A stretch of 64,000 nt of DNA from Comamonas sp. BIGb0152 (GTDB lineage: Bacteria; Pseudomonadota; Gammaproteobacteria; Burkholderiales; Burkholderiaceae_C). The stretch lies in assembly GCF_024809975.1 (NCBI RefSeq), contig NZ_JANUDY010000004.1, positions 248,001 to 312,000 on the forward strand, read 5' to 3'. Made by a program: the position numbers and the translations under genes. The notes under the pieces are model-generated. The model was not told the origin of the DNA. It worked only from the letters and a program-made list of their open reading frames with translations, and made no database searches. Below are positions 54,328 through 64,000 of the stretch, one piece after another. The first letter of the stretch is position 1, and each line of letters opens with the position of its first letter.

Positions 54328-54547
54328 AGAGGGCACATTGCAAAAAGCCGCTCAAACGGGCGGCTGGACCGAGACCGGAACCGGTATGCGGCGCAGCCCA
54401 ACCGGGGTTGGCGACTCTTGTGGCATTGGTAAAACAGTGGTCGCCTATACTACCTGATCCGCTCTTTCCTCTGCTGCTGATGCGACAGGCTGGTGCCGCG
54501 CCTTGGGGCTGCGGGCCCTGTGTGCACCCGCATTTCGTGTTTCTGCC

Positions 54548-56095
54548 ATGACGTCTGCGTCCCCCTCCCCCGCCAAAGATTGGCAGTCCCAGCTCTACCG
54601 CCACCCGCTGGCCTGGGTGCTGGTGCTGGCCTGTGCGCATGTCCTCTCGCGCGTGGCCATCTCGGATGGCATGAAATGGGACGAGTCCGAACAAATTCTC
54701 TGGTCCCAGCAGTTTTTGCTGGGCTATGGCGCCCAGCCCCCCGCGTACAGCTGGCTGCAATGGCTGGTGGGCCAGTTGCTCGGGCCCTCGGTGTTGGCGC
54801 TGTCGCTGGTCAAACACAGCCTGATTGTGCTGACCTATGTGCTGGCCTGGCAAACCGGCCGCGCCTTGCTGCCCGCCAAGGGCGCCTTCTGGGTCGCAGG
54901 CGGCCTGCTGCTGATGCTGCCCTTTGGCTGGGACAGCGTGCGCGACCAGACCCACACCATCCTGGTCACCGCGATGACCTTTGGCGCCTGGTGGATGGCC
55001 TTGCGCCAGGTACGCACACCTGCTTTGATTAATTTTGTCGGCCTGGGCATTTTTTGCGGCGTGGGCATGCTCGCCAAATACAGCTTTGCCATGCTGATTG
55101 GCGTGTTTGCCGTAGCCGCCTTCAGCGTGCCCCAGGTGCGCCGGGCGCTGCTGGGCCGGGGCTGGTGGCTGGCGCCCCTCATCGGCCTGCTGATTTTTGC
55201 GCCGCATGGCTTGTGGCTGCTGCAGCACTGGCGTGAGGCCACCTCCGAGACCATCAACAAGATGGACATCTCCACCCAGGTCTCCCACCTCAAGGGCCTG
55301 GGCGCCTTGGCCAAGGCCGTGTTCTCTACCTTGGGGCTATGGCTGCTGGTTACGTTGGCCAGCTACCGGGGCCGCTTGTGGAAGGCCGAGCCTGCCCAGT
55401 CGCCGGCTCCGCAGCCAGCCGCACCGGAGTGGCGCATCTGGGCCTGGCCGCTGCTGTGGCGCTACCTGGCCCTGGTGTTTGCTATTTTGGTGGGCATGGT
55501 GCTGGTGGGCGATGTCAGCAACTTCAAGCAGCGCTGGGTGCTGCCGCTGACGGCGGTGGCGCCGCTGGCCCTGTATGTCTGGCGCCCGCGCCTGCTGGCT
55601 GAGGGCGTGGGCCGGGGCTACACCACGACGGTGCTGGTGTTTGCGCTGGTCTTCCTGACCCTGGCCACAGTGCGCCCCTGGCAGTCCAACCTGCGCAAAG
55701 AGTCCGATGAGCTCAACCACCCCGTCGCGCAACTGAGCGCCTCACTGGCCGCTGCCGGCTATGACGGCCAAGGTCTGATCGTCGGCTCGGACAACATGGT
55801 CGCCGCCATGCTGCGCTCACGCAACCCCAAAGCCTATGCCACGGCGTGCACCGCAGAGTTTGGCCGCATGGCCGAGTGCCTCACGCAGGCCCGCGCCCGG
55901 GCCGTGCAAACCGGCACCGGCCTGCTGTACATTGCCCGCATGGACAAGGCCACGCCCGCCTGGTGGGAGCCCGTGCTGGCTGCGGTGCCCGGCGCGTCCG
56001 TACAAGATCTGACCCTTCCGTTTTCTCATATGCGTGCCAGCACGCCGCCCATGCATTACCAGTATCTGTGGCTGCCCGCACCCATCACACCATGA
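54548..56095 (+). CDS. GT39-family (ArnT/Rgt-like) membrane glycosyltransferase
   Basis: 515 residues with about eleven hydrophobic helices and a soluble C-terminal domain. The first loop has GMKWDESEQILWSQQFLLGY, where the Asp-Glu pair fits the catalytic acidic motif of GT39/GT83 enzymes such as ArnT and RgtA-D. SVRDQTHTILVTAMTFGAWW and GMLAKYSFAMLIGVFA follow the family pattern. It would transfer a sugar from polyprenyl phosphate to lipid A or LPS core in the periplasm. The next gene overlaps it by 4 bp. Confidence 0.8.
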   Translation: MTSASPSPAKDWQSQLYRHPLAWVLVLACAHVLSRVAISDGMKWDESEQILWSQQFLLGYGAQPPAYSWLQWLVGQLLGPSVLALSLVKHSLIVLTYVLAWQTGRALLPAKGAFWVAGGLLLMLPFGWDSVRDQTHTILVTAMTFGAWWMALRQVRTPALINFVGLGIFCGVGMLAKYSFAMLIGVFAVAAFSVPQVRRALLGRGWWLAPLIGLLIFAPHGLWLLQHWREATSETINKMDISTQVSHLKGLGALAKAVFSTLGLWLLVTLASYRGRLWKAEPAQSPAPQPAAPEWRIWAWPLLWRYLALVFAILVGMVLVGDVSNFKQRWVLPLTAVAPLALYVWRPRLLAEGVGRGYTTTVLVFALVFLTLATVRPWQSNLRKESDELNHPVAQLSASLAAAGYDGQGLIVGSDNMVAAMLRSRNPKAYATACTAEFGRMAECLTQARARAVQTGTGLLYIARMDKATPAWWEPVLAAVPGASVQDLTLPFSHMRASTPPMHYQYLWLPAPITP

Positions 56096-57102
56096 AACCT
56101 GTTCTCGTCACCGGCGCTGCCGGTTTTATCGGCATGCACTGCGCCTTGCGCCTGTTGGAACGAGGCCTGCCCGTGGTCGGCATCGACAACCTCAACAGCT
56201 ACTACGATGTTGCGCTCAAAGAAGCGCGGCTCGCGCAGCTGCAAAGCCACCCCAACTTCCGCTTTATCAAGCTGGATCTGGCCGACCGCGCCGGCATGGC
56301 CGCACTGTTTGACGAGGTGCAGCCCCAGCGCGTGCTGCACCTGGCCGCCCAGGCAGGGGTGCGCTACTCCATCGACCAGCCCGATGACTACACCGACGCC
56401 AACCTGCTGGGCTTTGGCCATGTGCTGCAGGGCTGCCGCAAGCACCAGGTGGCGCACCTGGTCTATGCCAGCAGCTCCAGCGTCTACGGCGGCAATGCCA
56501 AGATGCCCTATGCCGAGAGCGACGCCGTGGACCACCCGATCAGCTACTACGCGGCCACCAAGAAGGCCAATGAGCTGATGGCCCACACCTACTCGCACCT
56601 CTACCAGATGCCCACCACCGGGCTGCGCTTTTTCACGGTCTACGGGCCCTGGGGCCGGCCGGACATGGCCTTGTTCAAGTTCACCAAGGCCATCCTGGCG
56701 GGCGAGACGATTGATGTTTACGGCAACGGCCAGCTGGTGCGCGATTTCACCTTTATCGACGACATCGTCGAAGGGATTCTGCGCGTGCTGGACAAACCGG
56801 CCGCGCCAGATAGCGACTATGACGCGCTGCACCCCAACCCGGGCACCAGCACCGCGCCCTACCGCATCTTCAATATCGGCAACAGCCAGCCCACCGTGCT
56901 GATGGACTACATCGGCGCGCTGGAGTCCGCGCTGGGCATGCAGGCCCACAAGCGCATGCTGCCCATCCAGCCGGGCGACATGCACAGCACCTCGGCCGAT
57001 ACCCGTGCACTGCAGGCCTGGGTGCAGTTCTCCCCTTCTTTCACTGTCACAGACGGAATCCAGCGCTTTGTCGACTGGTACCGCTCGTTCTACCGCGTAT
57101 GA
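56092..57102 (+). CDS. NAD-dependent epimerase, UDP-glucuronate 4-epimerase type
   Basis: 336 residues of the short-chain dehydrogenase fold. NAD site [18 protein letters not shown], then [18 protein letters not shown], catalytic SSSSVYGGN (Ser) and [10 protein letters not shown] (Tyr-x3-Lys), and [20 protein letters not shown], which is the block typical of LpsL/Cap1J UDP-GlcA 4-epimerases. It would turn UDP-glucuronate into UDP-galacturonate. It sits directly before a UDP-glucose dehydrogenase gene that supplies its substrate, with 4-bp overlaps on both sides. Confidence 0.9.
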   Translation: MKPVLVTGAAGFIGMHCALRLLERGLPVVGIDNLNSYYDVALKEARLAQLQSHPNFRFIKLDLADRAGMAALFDEVQPQRVLHLAAQAGVRYSIDQPDDYTDANLLGFGHVLQGCRKHQVAHLVYASSSSVYGGNAKMPYAESDAVDHPISYYAATKKANELMAHTYSHLYQMPTTGLRFFTVYGPWGRPDMALFKFTKAILAGETIDVYGNGQLVRDFTFIDDIVEGILRVLDKPAAPDSDYDALHPNPGTSTAPYRIFNIGNSQPTVLMDYIGALESALGMQAHKRMLPIQPGDMHSTSADTRALQAWVQFSPSFTVTDGIQRFVDWYRSFYRV

Positions 57103-58439
57103 AAGTCACTGTTTTTGGAACCGGCTATGTCGGTCTTGTTCAAGGCGCCGTGCTGGCCGATGTCGGCCACCAGGTGCTGTGTGTCGATGTCGATGCCGCC
57201 AAGGTCGCCGCGCTGCAGGCCGGCCAGATCCCCATCCACGAGCCGGGGCTGGACAAGCTCGTCACCAGCAACCATGCCAATGGCCGGCTGCGCTTTACCA
57301 CCGATGCGGCCCTGGGCGTGGCCCACAGCGAGGTCATCTTTTTAGCGGTGGGCACGCCGCCTGATGAAGACGGCAGTGCCGATCTGCAGTACGTGCTGGC
57401 CGTGGCCCGCACCATTGCCCAGTACATGGATGGCCCGCGCATCGTCATCAACAAATCCACCGTGCCGGTGGGCACCGCTGACAAGGTGCGCGCGGTGATT
57501 GCCGAGGGCCTGGCCGCCAGGGGCGCCAGCCACGGCTTCGATGTGGTGTCGAACCCCGAGTTTCTGAAGGAAGGTGCCGCCGTTGCCGACTGCCAGCGGC
57601 CCGACCGCATCATCATCGGCACCAGCAACCCCACGTCTGAGGCGCGGCTGCGCGAGCTGTATGCGCCCTTCAACCGCAACCACGACAAGATCGTGGTGAT
57701 GGATGTGCGCAGTGCCGAGCTGACCAAGTACGCCGCCAATGCGATGCTGGCCACCAAGATCAGCTTCATGAACGAGATCGCCAACCTGGCCGAACGCCTG
57801 GGCGCCAATGTGGAGGCGGTGCGCCGTGGCATTGGCAGCGACCCGCGCATTGGCTACCACTTCATCTACCCGGGGGTGGGCTACGGCGGCAGCTGCTTCC
57901 CCAAGGATGTGAAGGCCTTGGTGCGCACCGCCGAGGAAATTGGCTTTGATCCCCTGCTGCTCAATGCCGTCGAGGCCCGCAATGAAGCCCAGCGCAACGT
58001 GCTGTTCGAGCGCATCAGCGCCTTTTATGGCGGCCAGCTGCAGGGCAAAACGATTGCGCTGTGGGGCCTGGCCTTCAAGCCCAATACCGATGACATGCGC
58101 GAGGCGCCCAGCCGCAACCTGCTCGAAGCGCTGTGGGCCGCAGGCGCCCGCGTGCAGGCCTACGACCCGGTCGCGATGCAGGAAGCGCAGCGCATCTATG
58201 GCGAGCGCAGCGACCTGGTGCTGGCCGCCGACCCCGAGGCCAGCTTGCAAGGCGCCGACTGCCTGGCCATCGTCACCGAGTGGCAGATCTTCCGCGCCCC
58301 CGATTTTGGCCAGCTGGCCCAGAGCCTGCGCGACCGCATGATCTTTGACGGCCGCAACCTCTATGACCCGGCCCTGGTGGCCGGCTATGGCCTGGGCTAT
58401 GTGTCGATTGGCCGCCAGCCGGTGCAGCGGGCCGACTAA
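57099..58439 (+). CDS. ugd: UDP-glucose 6-dehydrogenase
   Basis: 446 residues. NAD-binding start [20 protein letters not shown], then [23 protein letters not shown] block, [20 protein letters not shown], and the catalytic Cys in [20 protein letters not shown] (about residue 264), with [16 protein letters not shown] in the C-terminal domain. It oxidises UDP-glucose to UDP-glucuronate. Its start overlaps the epimerase stop (ATGA), and a terminator follows, so it is the last gene of this operon. Confidence 0.95.
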   Translation: MKVTVFGTGYVGLVQGAVLADVGHQVLCVDVDAAKVAALQAGQIPIHEPGLDKLVTSNHANGRLRFTTDAALGVAHSEVIFLAVGTPPDEDGSADLQYVLAVARTIAQYMDGPRIVINKSTVPVGTADKVRAVIAEGLAARGASHGFDVVSNPEFLKEGAAVADCQRPDRIIIGTSNPTSEARLRELYAPFNRNHDKIVVMDVRSAELTKYAANAMLATKISFMNEIANLAERLGANVEAVRRGIGSDPRIGYHFIYPGVGYGGSCFPKDVKALVRTAEEIGFDPLLLNAVEARNEAQRNVLFERISAFYGGQLQGKTIALWGLAFKPNTDDMREAPSRNLLEALWAAGARVQAYDPVAMQEAQRIYGERSDLVLAADPEASLQGADCLAIVTEWQIFRAPDFGQLAQSLRDRMIFDGRNLYDPALVAGYGLGYVSIGRQPVQRAD

Positions 58440-58460
58440 AGCACCTGGCGATCTGCCACC

Positions 58461-58489
58461 AAAAAAGCGAGTCCTCAGACTCGCTTTTT
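58461..58489 (+). terminator. Bidirectional terminator after ugd
   Basis: Stem AAAAAGCGAGTC / GACTCGCTTTTT (58462-58473 and 58478-58489) with a CTCA loop. It ends ugd and, from the other side, the convergent lysP-like gene. Confidence 0.9.
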
Positions 58490-58522
58490 GCTATCTATGG
58501 GCCGACAGAGCAGACCGCCGAT

Positions 58523-60028
58523 TTACTTCGTGCTCTCCACCTGGCCATCAAAGCGCATATCGGCATAGGCCACGGTGCGGCTGCCCCGTACCCAGCGGTA
58601 GGCCCACCAGATCAGCAGGAACACCGGCAGGCCGATGTAGGTGGCCACCACGCCGCCCCAGTCAATCCGGTCTTTCAAGAAGGCCTCGTAGTTCTGGCCC
58701 AGGGTAATGACCAGGCACAGCACAAACGCAAAGATGGGGCCAAAGGGGAACCAGGGCGAGACATAGGGCAGCTCCGACACAGCATGGCCCTGAGCCACAA
58801 AGCCCTTGCGGAAGCGGTAGTGGCTGATGGCAATACCCAGCCAGGCGATAAAGCCAGTCATGCCCGACAGGTTGAGCAGCCACAGGTACACGGTCTGCGG
58901 GCTGAACAAAAAGCTGAAAAAACACAGCCCGGCCATCACCGTCGTCGCCAGCAAGGCCATCACCGGCACCCCATGGCGTGAGAGGCGGCCGAAAATGCGC
59001 GGCGCCATGCCCTGGCAGGCGAGGGTGTAGAGCATGCGGGTGGAGGCATACATGCCCGAGTTGCCCGCCGACAGCACCGAGGTCAGCACCACGGCGTTCA
59101 TGATCACCGCCGCCGACAGCAGGCCTGCTTTCTCAAACACCAGGGTAAAGGGGCTGACGCTGATATCGCCAACGCCATTGCGCAGCAAGTGCGGGTCGGT
59201 ATAGCTGACCAGGGAGCCAATCACCGCAATGGCCAGCACATAGAACAGCAAAATGCGCCAGAACACCTGGCGCACGGCGCGCGGGATGTTCTTGGCGGGA
59301 TTCTCGGACTCTGCCGCCGCAATACCGATCAGCTCGGTGCCCTGGAAGGAGAAGCCCACGATCATCGCCACCCCGATCAAGGCCGCAAAGCCGCCGGCAA
59401 ACGGCGCGTCAGCCACCTGCCAGTTGGCCATTGCGCCCCAGACGCCGTCGGTCGGGCCGCCGCGCAGAATGCCAAAAATCATCGCCACGCCCAGCGCGAT
59501 AAAGACCAGCACCGTCGTCACCTTGATCGCCGCAAACCAGTATTCGGCCTCACCAAAGCCGCGCACCGAGATGGCATTGAGGGCCACCATCAGCAACAAA
59601 AACAGCGCGCTCCACCAGTAGCCCGGCACATCGGGGAACCAGTAAGCCATCACCAGCTGCGAGGCCACCAGGTCCACCGCAATGGTGATCGCCCAGTTGT
59701 ACCAGTAGTTCCAGCCCAGCGCGAAGCCAAAGCCCTCGTCCACATAGCGCGCGCCGTAGGTGGCGAACGAGCCCGACACCGGCATGAACGCCGCCAGCTC
59801 GCCCAGGCTGGTCATCAAAAAATAGACCATCAGGCCGATAACGCCATAGGCCAGCAAGGCACCACCCGGCCCGGCTTGGGCAATGGTGGCACCCGATGCC
59901 ACAAACAGCCCCGTACCGATGGAGCCGCCAATGGCGATCATCGACAGATGGCGTGCCTTGAGATCACGGCGCAGCTCGTTGGCTGGCGCGGCGGTAGATT
60001 GATCAGTACGAGACCCAGAACCCGGCAT
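58523..60028 (-). CDS. lysP: Amino-acid permease, LysP-like
   Basis: 501 residues, about twelve transmembrane helices. It matches E. coli LysP almost throughout: LRRDLKARHLSMIAIGGSIG, TGLFVASGATIAQAGPGGAL, NYWYNWAITIAVDLVASQLV, SVRGFGEAEYWFA and PFTLVFEKAGLLSAAVIMNA. LysP imports lysine with protons. The ATG at 60028 is chosen over the TTG two codons upstream. A strong intrinsic terminator ends just 4 bp before this ATG and leaves no room for a normal ribosome binding site, which is unusual. Confidence 0.88.
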   Translation of the reverse strand: MPGSGSRTDQSTAAPANELRRDLKARHLSMIAIGGSIGTGLFVASGATIAQAGPGGALLAYGVIGLMVYFLMTSLGELAAFMPVSGSFATYGARYVDEGFGFALGWNYWYNWAITIAVDLVASQLVMAYWFPDVPGYWWSALFLLLMVALNAISVRGFGEAEYWFAAIKVTTVLVFIALGVAMIFGILRGGPTDGVWGAMANWQVADAPFAGGFAALIGVAMIVGFSFQGTELIGIAAAESENPAKNIPRAVRQVFWRILLFYVLAIAVIGSLVSYTDPHLLRNGVGDISVSPFTLVFEKAGLLSAAVIMNAVVLTSVLSAGNSGMYASTRMLYTLACQGMAPRIFGRLSRHGVPVMALLATTVMAGLCFFSFLFSPQTVYLWLLNLSGMTGFIAWLGIAISHYRFRKGFVAQGHAVSELPYVSPWFPFGPIFAFVLCLVITLGQNYEAFLKDRIDWGGVVATYIGLPVFLLIWWAYRWVRGSRTVAYADMRFDGQVESTK

Positions 60029-60030
60029 AA

Positions 60031-60059
60031 ACAAAAAAGCATGGCAACCAGCGCCATGC
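60031..60059 (-). terminator. Intrinsic terminator or attenuator directly before lysP
   Basis: Stem GCATGGC / GCCATGC (60039-60045 and 60053-60059), loop of 7, followed on the minus strand by TTTTTTGTTT and then the lysP ATG. It may simply end the yeaD-like gene 104 bp upstream. A -10-like GATAAT at 60084-60079 would place it inside a lysP leader of about 45 nt. Confidence 0.75.
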
Positions 60060-60162
60060 CAACAATGACAAGGCCGCCATTATCGGGTTTTCCCCTGGCC
60101 TGCGGTAGTGGCCGCCCACAATTCCGCAACAGGGCGCGTGTTTCCTTCAGGGAAGGTCTGCG

Positions 60163-61032
60163 TTAGCCCAAGCTCAAGGTCTGGCTGATCGACCACTGCT
60201 GGCCCGGCGCCAGCAGCACCGGCGTGTCGATGCTGGCCGCTTCCACACAGAGCATCTGGCGCCAGCCGCCATCAGGCATATCGGCCAGGCTGTGGCTCAG
60301 CTGCAGGCCCGGGTTCCAGACCACCATCTCGCTGGCCGTGCTGCTGTGGGCAATCTCCAGCCGGCGCCCGGTTGGCAGATCGGGCTGCTGCAACTGCAGC
60401 ACCGTGCCCGCCGCGCTCGGTGTGGAAAACACCCGGTCAAAGCCCTGCTCCGTGGTTGCCGCAAAGCCCACATCACCCGGCGCCTGCACAAAGCGGGTAT
60501 CCGCCAGTGCATCCCAGCAAGCCAGGCCCTGCAGGCCGGACAAGAGGGTCTGGGTGACATCGTCCACCTGCAGATAGCTGTGCAGCGCGCAGGTCATGGC
60601 CCAGGCGGCCTGGTCGGTGTTTTGCACATCCAAACGAATCGAGAGGCTGCTGGCCTGTACGGCAATGCGCAGGCGGGCATCAAAGGCATGGGGCCAGTAG
60701 GCCCGGCTGGCCTCGCTGTCCGTCAGTTGCATCACGATGCCGCCCTCATCGGCTTCCAGCATCTGCCAGGGCAGGTTGCGTGCAAAGCCATGCTTGGGCA
60801 AAGGCCCGCGCGTGTTGAACTGCGGAAAGCACACCGGCACGCCCCCTCGGATGGCCGCATGCCCATCGCGCAGGCTGGCGGGGCTCAGGTACAGGTGCTC
60901 GCGGCCATCGGCGGTCTTCCAGGACAACAGCTGCGCCCCTTGCTCTGCGACCACCGCCGAGAAGCCATCGGGCCACTGGGCACCCCAGGCTGCAAAGCCT
61001 TCGTAGCTGATTCGGGTCCACGCATGCGCCAT
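60163..61032 (-). CDS. D-hexose-6-phosphate mutarotase (YeaD family)
   Basis: 289 residues of the galactose-mutarotase beta-sandwich fold. GAQLLSWKTADGREHLYLSP, AAIRGGVPVCFPQFNTRGPL, PKHGFARNLPWQML (with a conserved His) and VVWNPGLQLSHSLADMPDGG are YeaD-type blocks. It interconverts alpha and beta anomers of glucose 6-phosphate. Length matches the family. A 169-bp gap with a terminator separates it from the asparaginase gene upstream. Confidence 0.9.
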   Translation of the reverse strand: MAHAWTRISYEGFAAWGAQWPDGFSAVVAEQGAQLLSWKTADGREHLYLSPASLRDGHAAIRGGVPVCFPQFNTRGPLPKHGFARNLPWQMLEADEGGIVMQLTDSEASRAYWPHAFDARLRIAVQASSLSIRLDVQNTDQAAWAMTCALHSYLQVDDVTQTLLSGLQGLACWDALADTRFVQAPGDVGFAATTEQGFDRVFSTPSAAGTVLQLQQPDLPTGRRLEIAHSSTASEMVVWNPGLQLSHSLADMPDGGWRQMLCVEAASIDTPVLLAPGQQWSISQTLSLG

Positions 61033-61111
61033 ATCTTTTGCTCCTGTGAATGCCGCGATTGTGACATTGGCGGCTGCTCCAGCAACCTAGCCTGAGCAAT
61101 ACAGCGGACGC

Positions 61112-61137
61112 AAAAAAGGACAGCGTTTGCTGTCCTT
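61112..61137 (-). terminator. Intrinsic terminator of the asparaginase gene
   Basis: Stem AAGGACAGC / GCTGTCCTT (61116-61124 and 61129-61137) with a GTTT loop and a U-run on the minus strand (A-run 61112-61117), 65 bp past the asparaginase stop. Confidence 0.85.
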
Positions 61138-61201
61138 GGTACACGCCATGGTATGCGCGGTATCGCGGCAGGTGCCCAGCCGCAGCCAGGCAGCAAGCCG
61201 A

Positions 61202-62413
<1,212 letters not shown>

Positions 62414-62425
62414 TCAGAAGCCAGT

Positions 62426-62472
62426 ATCTTAGAAACAGCAAGCGCGCTGTCACATAGGTGAACACACCTATG
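62426..62472 (-). promoter_or_regulatory. Asparaginase promoter with adjoining palindrome
   Basis: On the minus strand a -35 box GTGACA (62453-62448) and -10 box TAAGAT (62431-62426) are spaced 16 bp. Directly upstream, touching the -35, is the perfect palindrome CATAGGTG-AACA-CACCTATG (62453-62472 on the plus strand). It looks like an operator for a dimeric regulator. Read rightward, the hairpin followed by GTTTTTT could also be a weak terminator. Confidence 0.55.
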
Positions 62473-62859
62473 GTTTTTTATATAGTCATAGTCATGAGAC
62501 TTATCGATAGACAAACAACACAACACTATCCTGAAGACAGATCAAAAAACAGCGGGCCAGTGCCGCTCGCCACCGGAATGAAAAAAGCCAATAGGCCTAT
62601 GCTGCAAGGTGGTTTTGAAGGCGGCCGACGCCAGCGGTGATGAGGACGACTGGGCAGTACGCTCAGACCCTCTCAGGGAGTTTGCAGAGAATCACTAAGG
62701 GTTATATCGGCGGCCCACCAAGGACCCTGCCCACCCCGCTAGACTTGCCAGATCGGGGTTGCTACCACTGTTAATACCAACAGGTTCTACGCTGCTTACC
62801 GTGCAGCATCAGGGCCGGCGCAGACCCAGCGCCCCAGCCCCATTGCAGGAGAGATTTGC
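62473..62859. other. Intergenic region, no gene seen
   Basis: About 390 bp between the asparaginase promoter and the ABC exporter. The first part is AT-rich. It contains the diverged third copy of the dispersed repeat (62660-62694, minus strand). Short open frames here have no ribosome binding site or recognisable product. A GGAGAG ribosome binding site for the exporter gene is at its end. Confidence 0.5.
62660..62694 (-). repeat. Dispersed repeat, copy 3 (inverted, diverged)
   Basis: The minus strand reads GATTCTCTGCAAACTCCCTG and then GGTCTGAGCG, matching the core of copies 1 and 2 (CTGCAAAACTCCCTG ... GGTCTGAACG in copy 1) with one deletion and several mismatches. Unlike those copies it does not follow a stop codon. 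Confidence 0.4.
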
Positions 62860-64000
62860 ATGTTTTCGTTTTTCGAGCGGCGGGTGCCGCCCTATCCCAG
62901 CGCCGAGCCCCAGGTTCCGCCCAAGGGATTTTTTGCCTTTATGTGGGCTTGCACGCAGGGCATGCGTGGCTGGATCGGCTTGCTCACCGCCACCTCGGCC
63001 CTGCTGGCCATGTACGAGGCCATGCTGTTCGCCGTCATGGGCCATGTGGTCGACTGGCTGGCGACCATGTCGCCCAACAACTTCTGGGCCGAGCAAGGCC
63101 GCACGGCACTGGGCATTGCCGGCATCTTGCTGGGCAGCGTGCTGCTGCTGGCCCTGCACACCCAGGTGATGCACCAGGTGCTGGCCATCAATTTCCCGAT
63201 GCGCCTGCGCTGGGTGTTCCACCGCCTGATGCTGGGCCAAAGCATGTCCTTCTATGCGGACGAGTTTGCCGGCCGCATTACCACCAAGATCATGCAGACG
63301 GCCTTGTCCGTGCGCGAAGTGGTGTTCATGATCGTCGACGTGCTGGTGGGCGTGAGCGTCTACATGATCGGCATCCTGATCCTGGCGGCCAGCTTTGAGT
63401 GGCGGCTGATGATCCCCTTCCTGCTGTGGCTGATCGCCTATATCGGTGCCTGCATGTTCTTTGTGCCGCGCCTGGGCAAGATCGGCAAGGCCCAGGCCGA
63501 TGCCCGCTCGATGATGACCGGCCGCGTGACGGACGCCTATACCAATATCGCCACCGTCAAGCTGTTCGCCCACACCAAGCGCGAGGCCGAATACGCCCGC
63601 AGCGCGATGGAGGCCTTCAAACAAACCGGCCAGGCCCAGATGCGCCTGGTCAGCCTGTTCGAGATCGCCAACCACCTGATGATCACCCTGCTGCTGCTGG
63701 GCGCATCGGGCACCGCCCTCTACCTGTGGATGAACGGCCAGGCCAGCGCCGGCGTGGTGGCAGCCGTGATCGCCATGGCGCTGCGCCTGATGGGCTATTC
63801 GCACTGGGTGATGTGGCAGATGACGGGCCTTTTTGAGAACGTAGGCACCATCCAGGACGGTATCAACACCTTGACCAAGCCGCGCAGCATTGTGGATGCC
63901 AGCCAGGCCAAACCCTTGGTCGTGCAGCAAGGCCGCATCGATTTCGACAACGTCAGCTTTGGCTATAAGGATGCCGGCCGCCCGGTCATCGACCAACTCA
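62860..64000 (+). CDS. ABC exporter with fused membrane and ATPase domains, 3' end missing
   Basis: The frame is open from ATG 62860 (GGAGAG upstream) to the right edge, 380 codons. It starts MFSFFERRVPPYPSAEPQVP, followed by six transmembrane helices (about 30-310) of the ABC type I exporter fold (EFAGRITTKIMQTALSVREV, DAYTNIATVKLFAHTKREAE). The last visible residues, GRIDFDNVSFGYKDAGRPVI, are the start of the nucleotide-binding domain; Walker A lies beyond the edge. It resembles MsbA-like lipid or drug exporters. The substrate cannot be told from the half seen. Confidence 0.9.
   Translation, partial: MFSFFERRVPPYPSAEPQVPPKGFFAFMWACTQGMRGWIGLLTATSALLAMYEAMLFAVMGHVVDWLATMSPNNFWAEQGRTALGIAGILLGSVLLLALHTQVMHQVLAINFPMRLRWVFHRLMLGQSMSFYADEFAGRITTKIMQTALSVREVVFMIVDVLVGVSVYMIGILILAASFEWRLMIPFLLWLIAYIGACMFFVPRLGKIGKAQADARSMMTGRVTDAYTNIATVKLFAHTKREAEYARSAMEAFKQTGQAQMRLVSLFEIANHLMITLLLLGASGTALYLWMNGQASAGVVAAVIAMALRLMGYSHWVMWQMTGLFENVGTIQDGINTLTKPRSIVDASQAKPLVVQQGRIDFDNVSFGYKDAGRPVIDQL

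Noticed and set aside
60029..60162. Possible lysine riboswitch ahead of the LysP-like gene
   Set aside because: The 134-bp gap is shorter than the known aptamer plus expression platform and shows only one terminator-like hairpin.
62458..62640. Open frame of 60 codons upstream of the ABC exporter
   Set aside because: No ribosome binding site, no recognisable product, and it begins inside the asparaginase promoter palindrome.

Overview
The window looks like a chromosomal segment of a betaproteobacterium of the order Burkholderiales, most likely Comamonadaceae (a Comamonas- or Delftia-like genus; the genus is a guess). Pointers are the high GC content, the block tyrS / M23 peptidase / anmK / erpA / rpsI / rplM, an orphan Bug (TctC-type) solute-binding protein, a DUF2917 protein beside a LysR regulator, and an SAH riboswitch ahead of ahcY. 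No tRNA, rRNA, CRISPR array or intact insertion sequence was seen.

Layout. 1-4.4 kb: glmU (cut by the left edge), DUF2917 protein, LysR regulator, Bug protein. 4.4-12.7 kb: housekeeping genes tyrS, M23 peptidase, anmK, an MdtD-like exporter, erpA, rpsI-rplM and rlmJ. 12.8-17.5 kb: rlpA, metF, tlyA and ahcY, all leftward, the last behind an SAH riboswitch. 17.5-33.4 kb: a leftward potassium-uptake locus kdpF-x-A-C-B-D whose response regulator gene kdpE lies 7.6 kb away, because a rightward aerobic cobalamin cluster (cobG H I J, inverted K, L E M F) sits between kdpD and kdpE. The cluster encodes every step from precorrin-2 to hydrogenobyrinic acid.

33.6-50 kb: a surface-glycan modification region interrupted by prfC. 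It holds three acyltransferase-3 proteins (one with an SGNH domain), four large polytopic membrane proteins that look like GT-C glycosyltransferases (two are close paralogs), a GtrB-like glycosyltransferase with a GtrA flippase, and a HAD phosphatase. Parts have lower GC and softer codon bias, and short gene remnants and a dispersed ~45-55 bp repeat mark its gaps, which suggests acquisition and rearrangement.

50-58.4 kb: a TonB-domain lipoprotein, an aldehyde dehydrogenase, then a divergent set (UPF0104 membrane protein and ArnC-like GT2 leftward; GT39-type transferase, UDP-glucuronate 4-epimerase and UDP-glucose dehydrogenase rightward). Together these could make UDP-galacturonic acid, load it on a lipid carrier and transfer it to lipopolysaccharide, analogous to the rhizobial Rgt pathway. 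58.5-64 kb: LysP-like permease, hexose-6-phosphate mutarotase, lipidated asparaginase, and an ABC exporter cut by the right edge.
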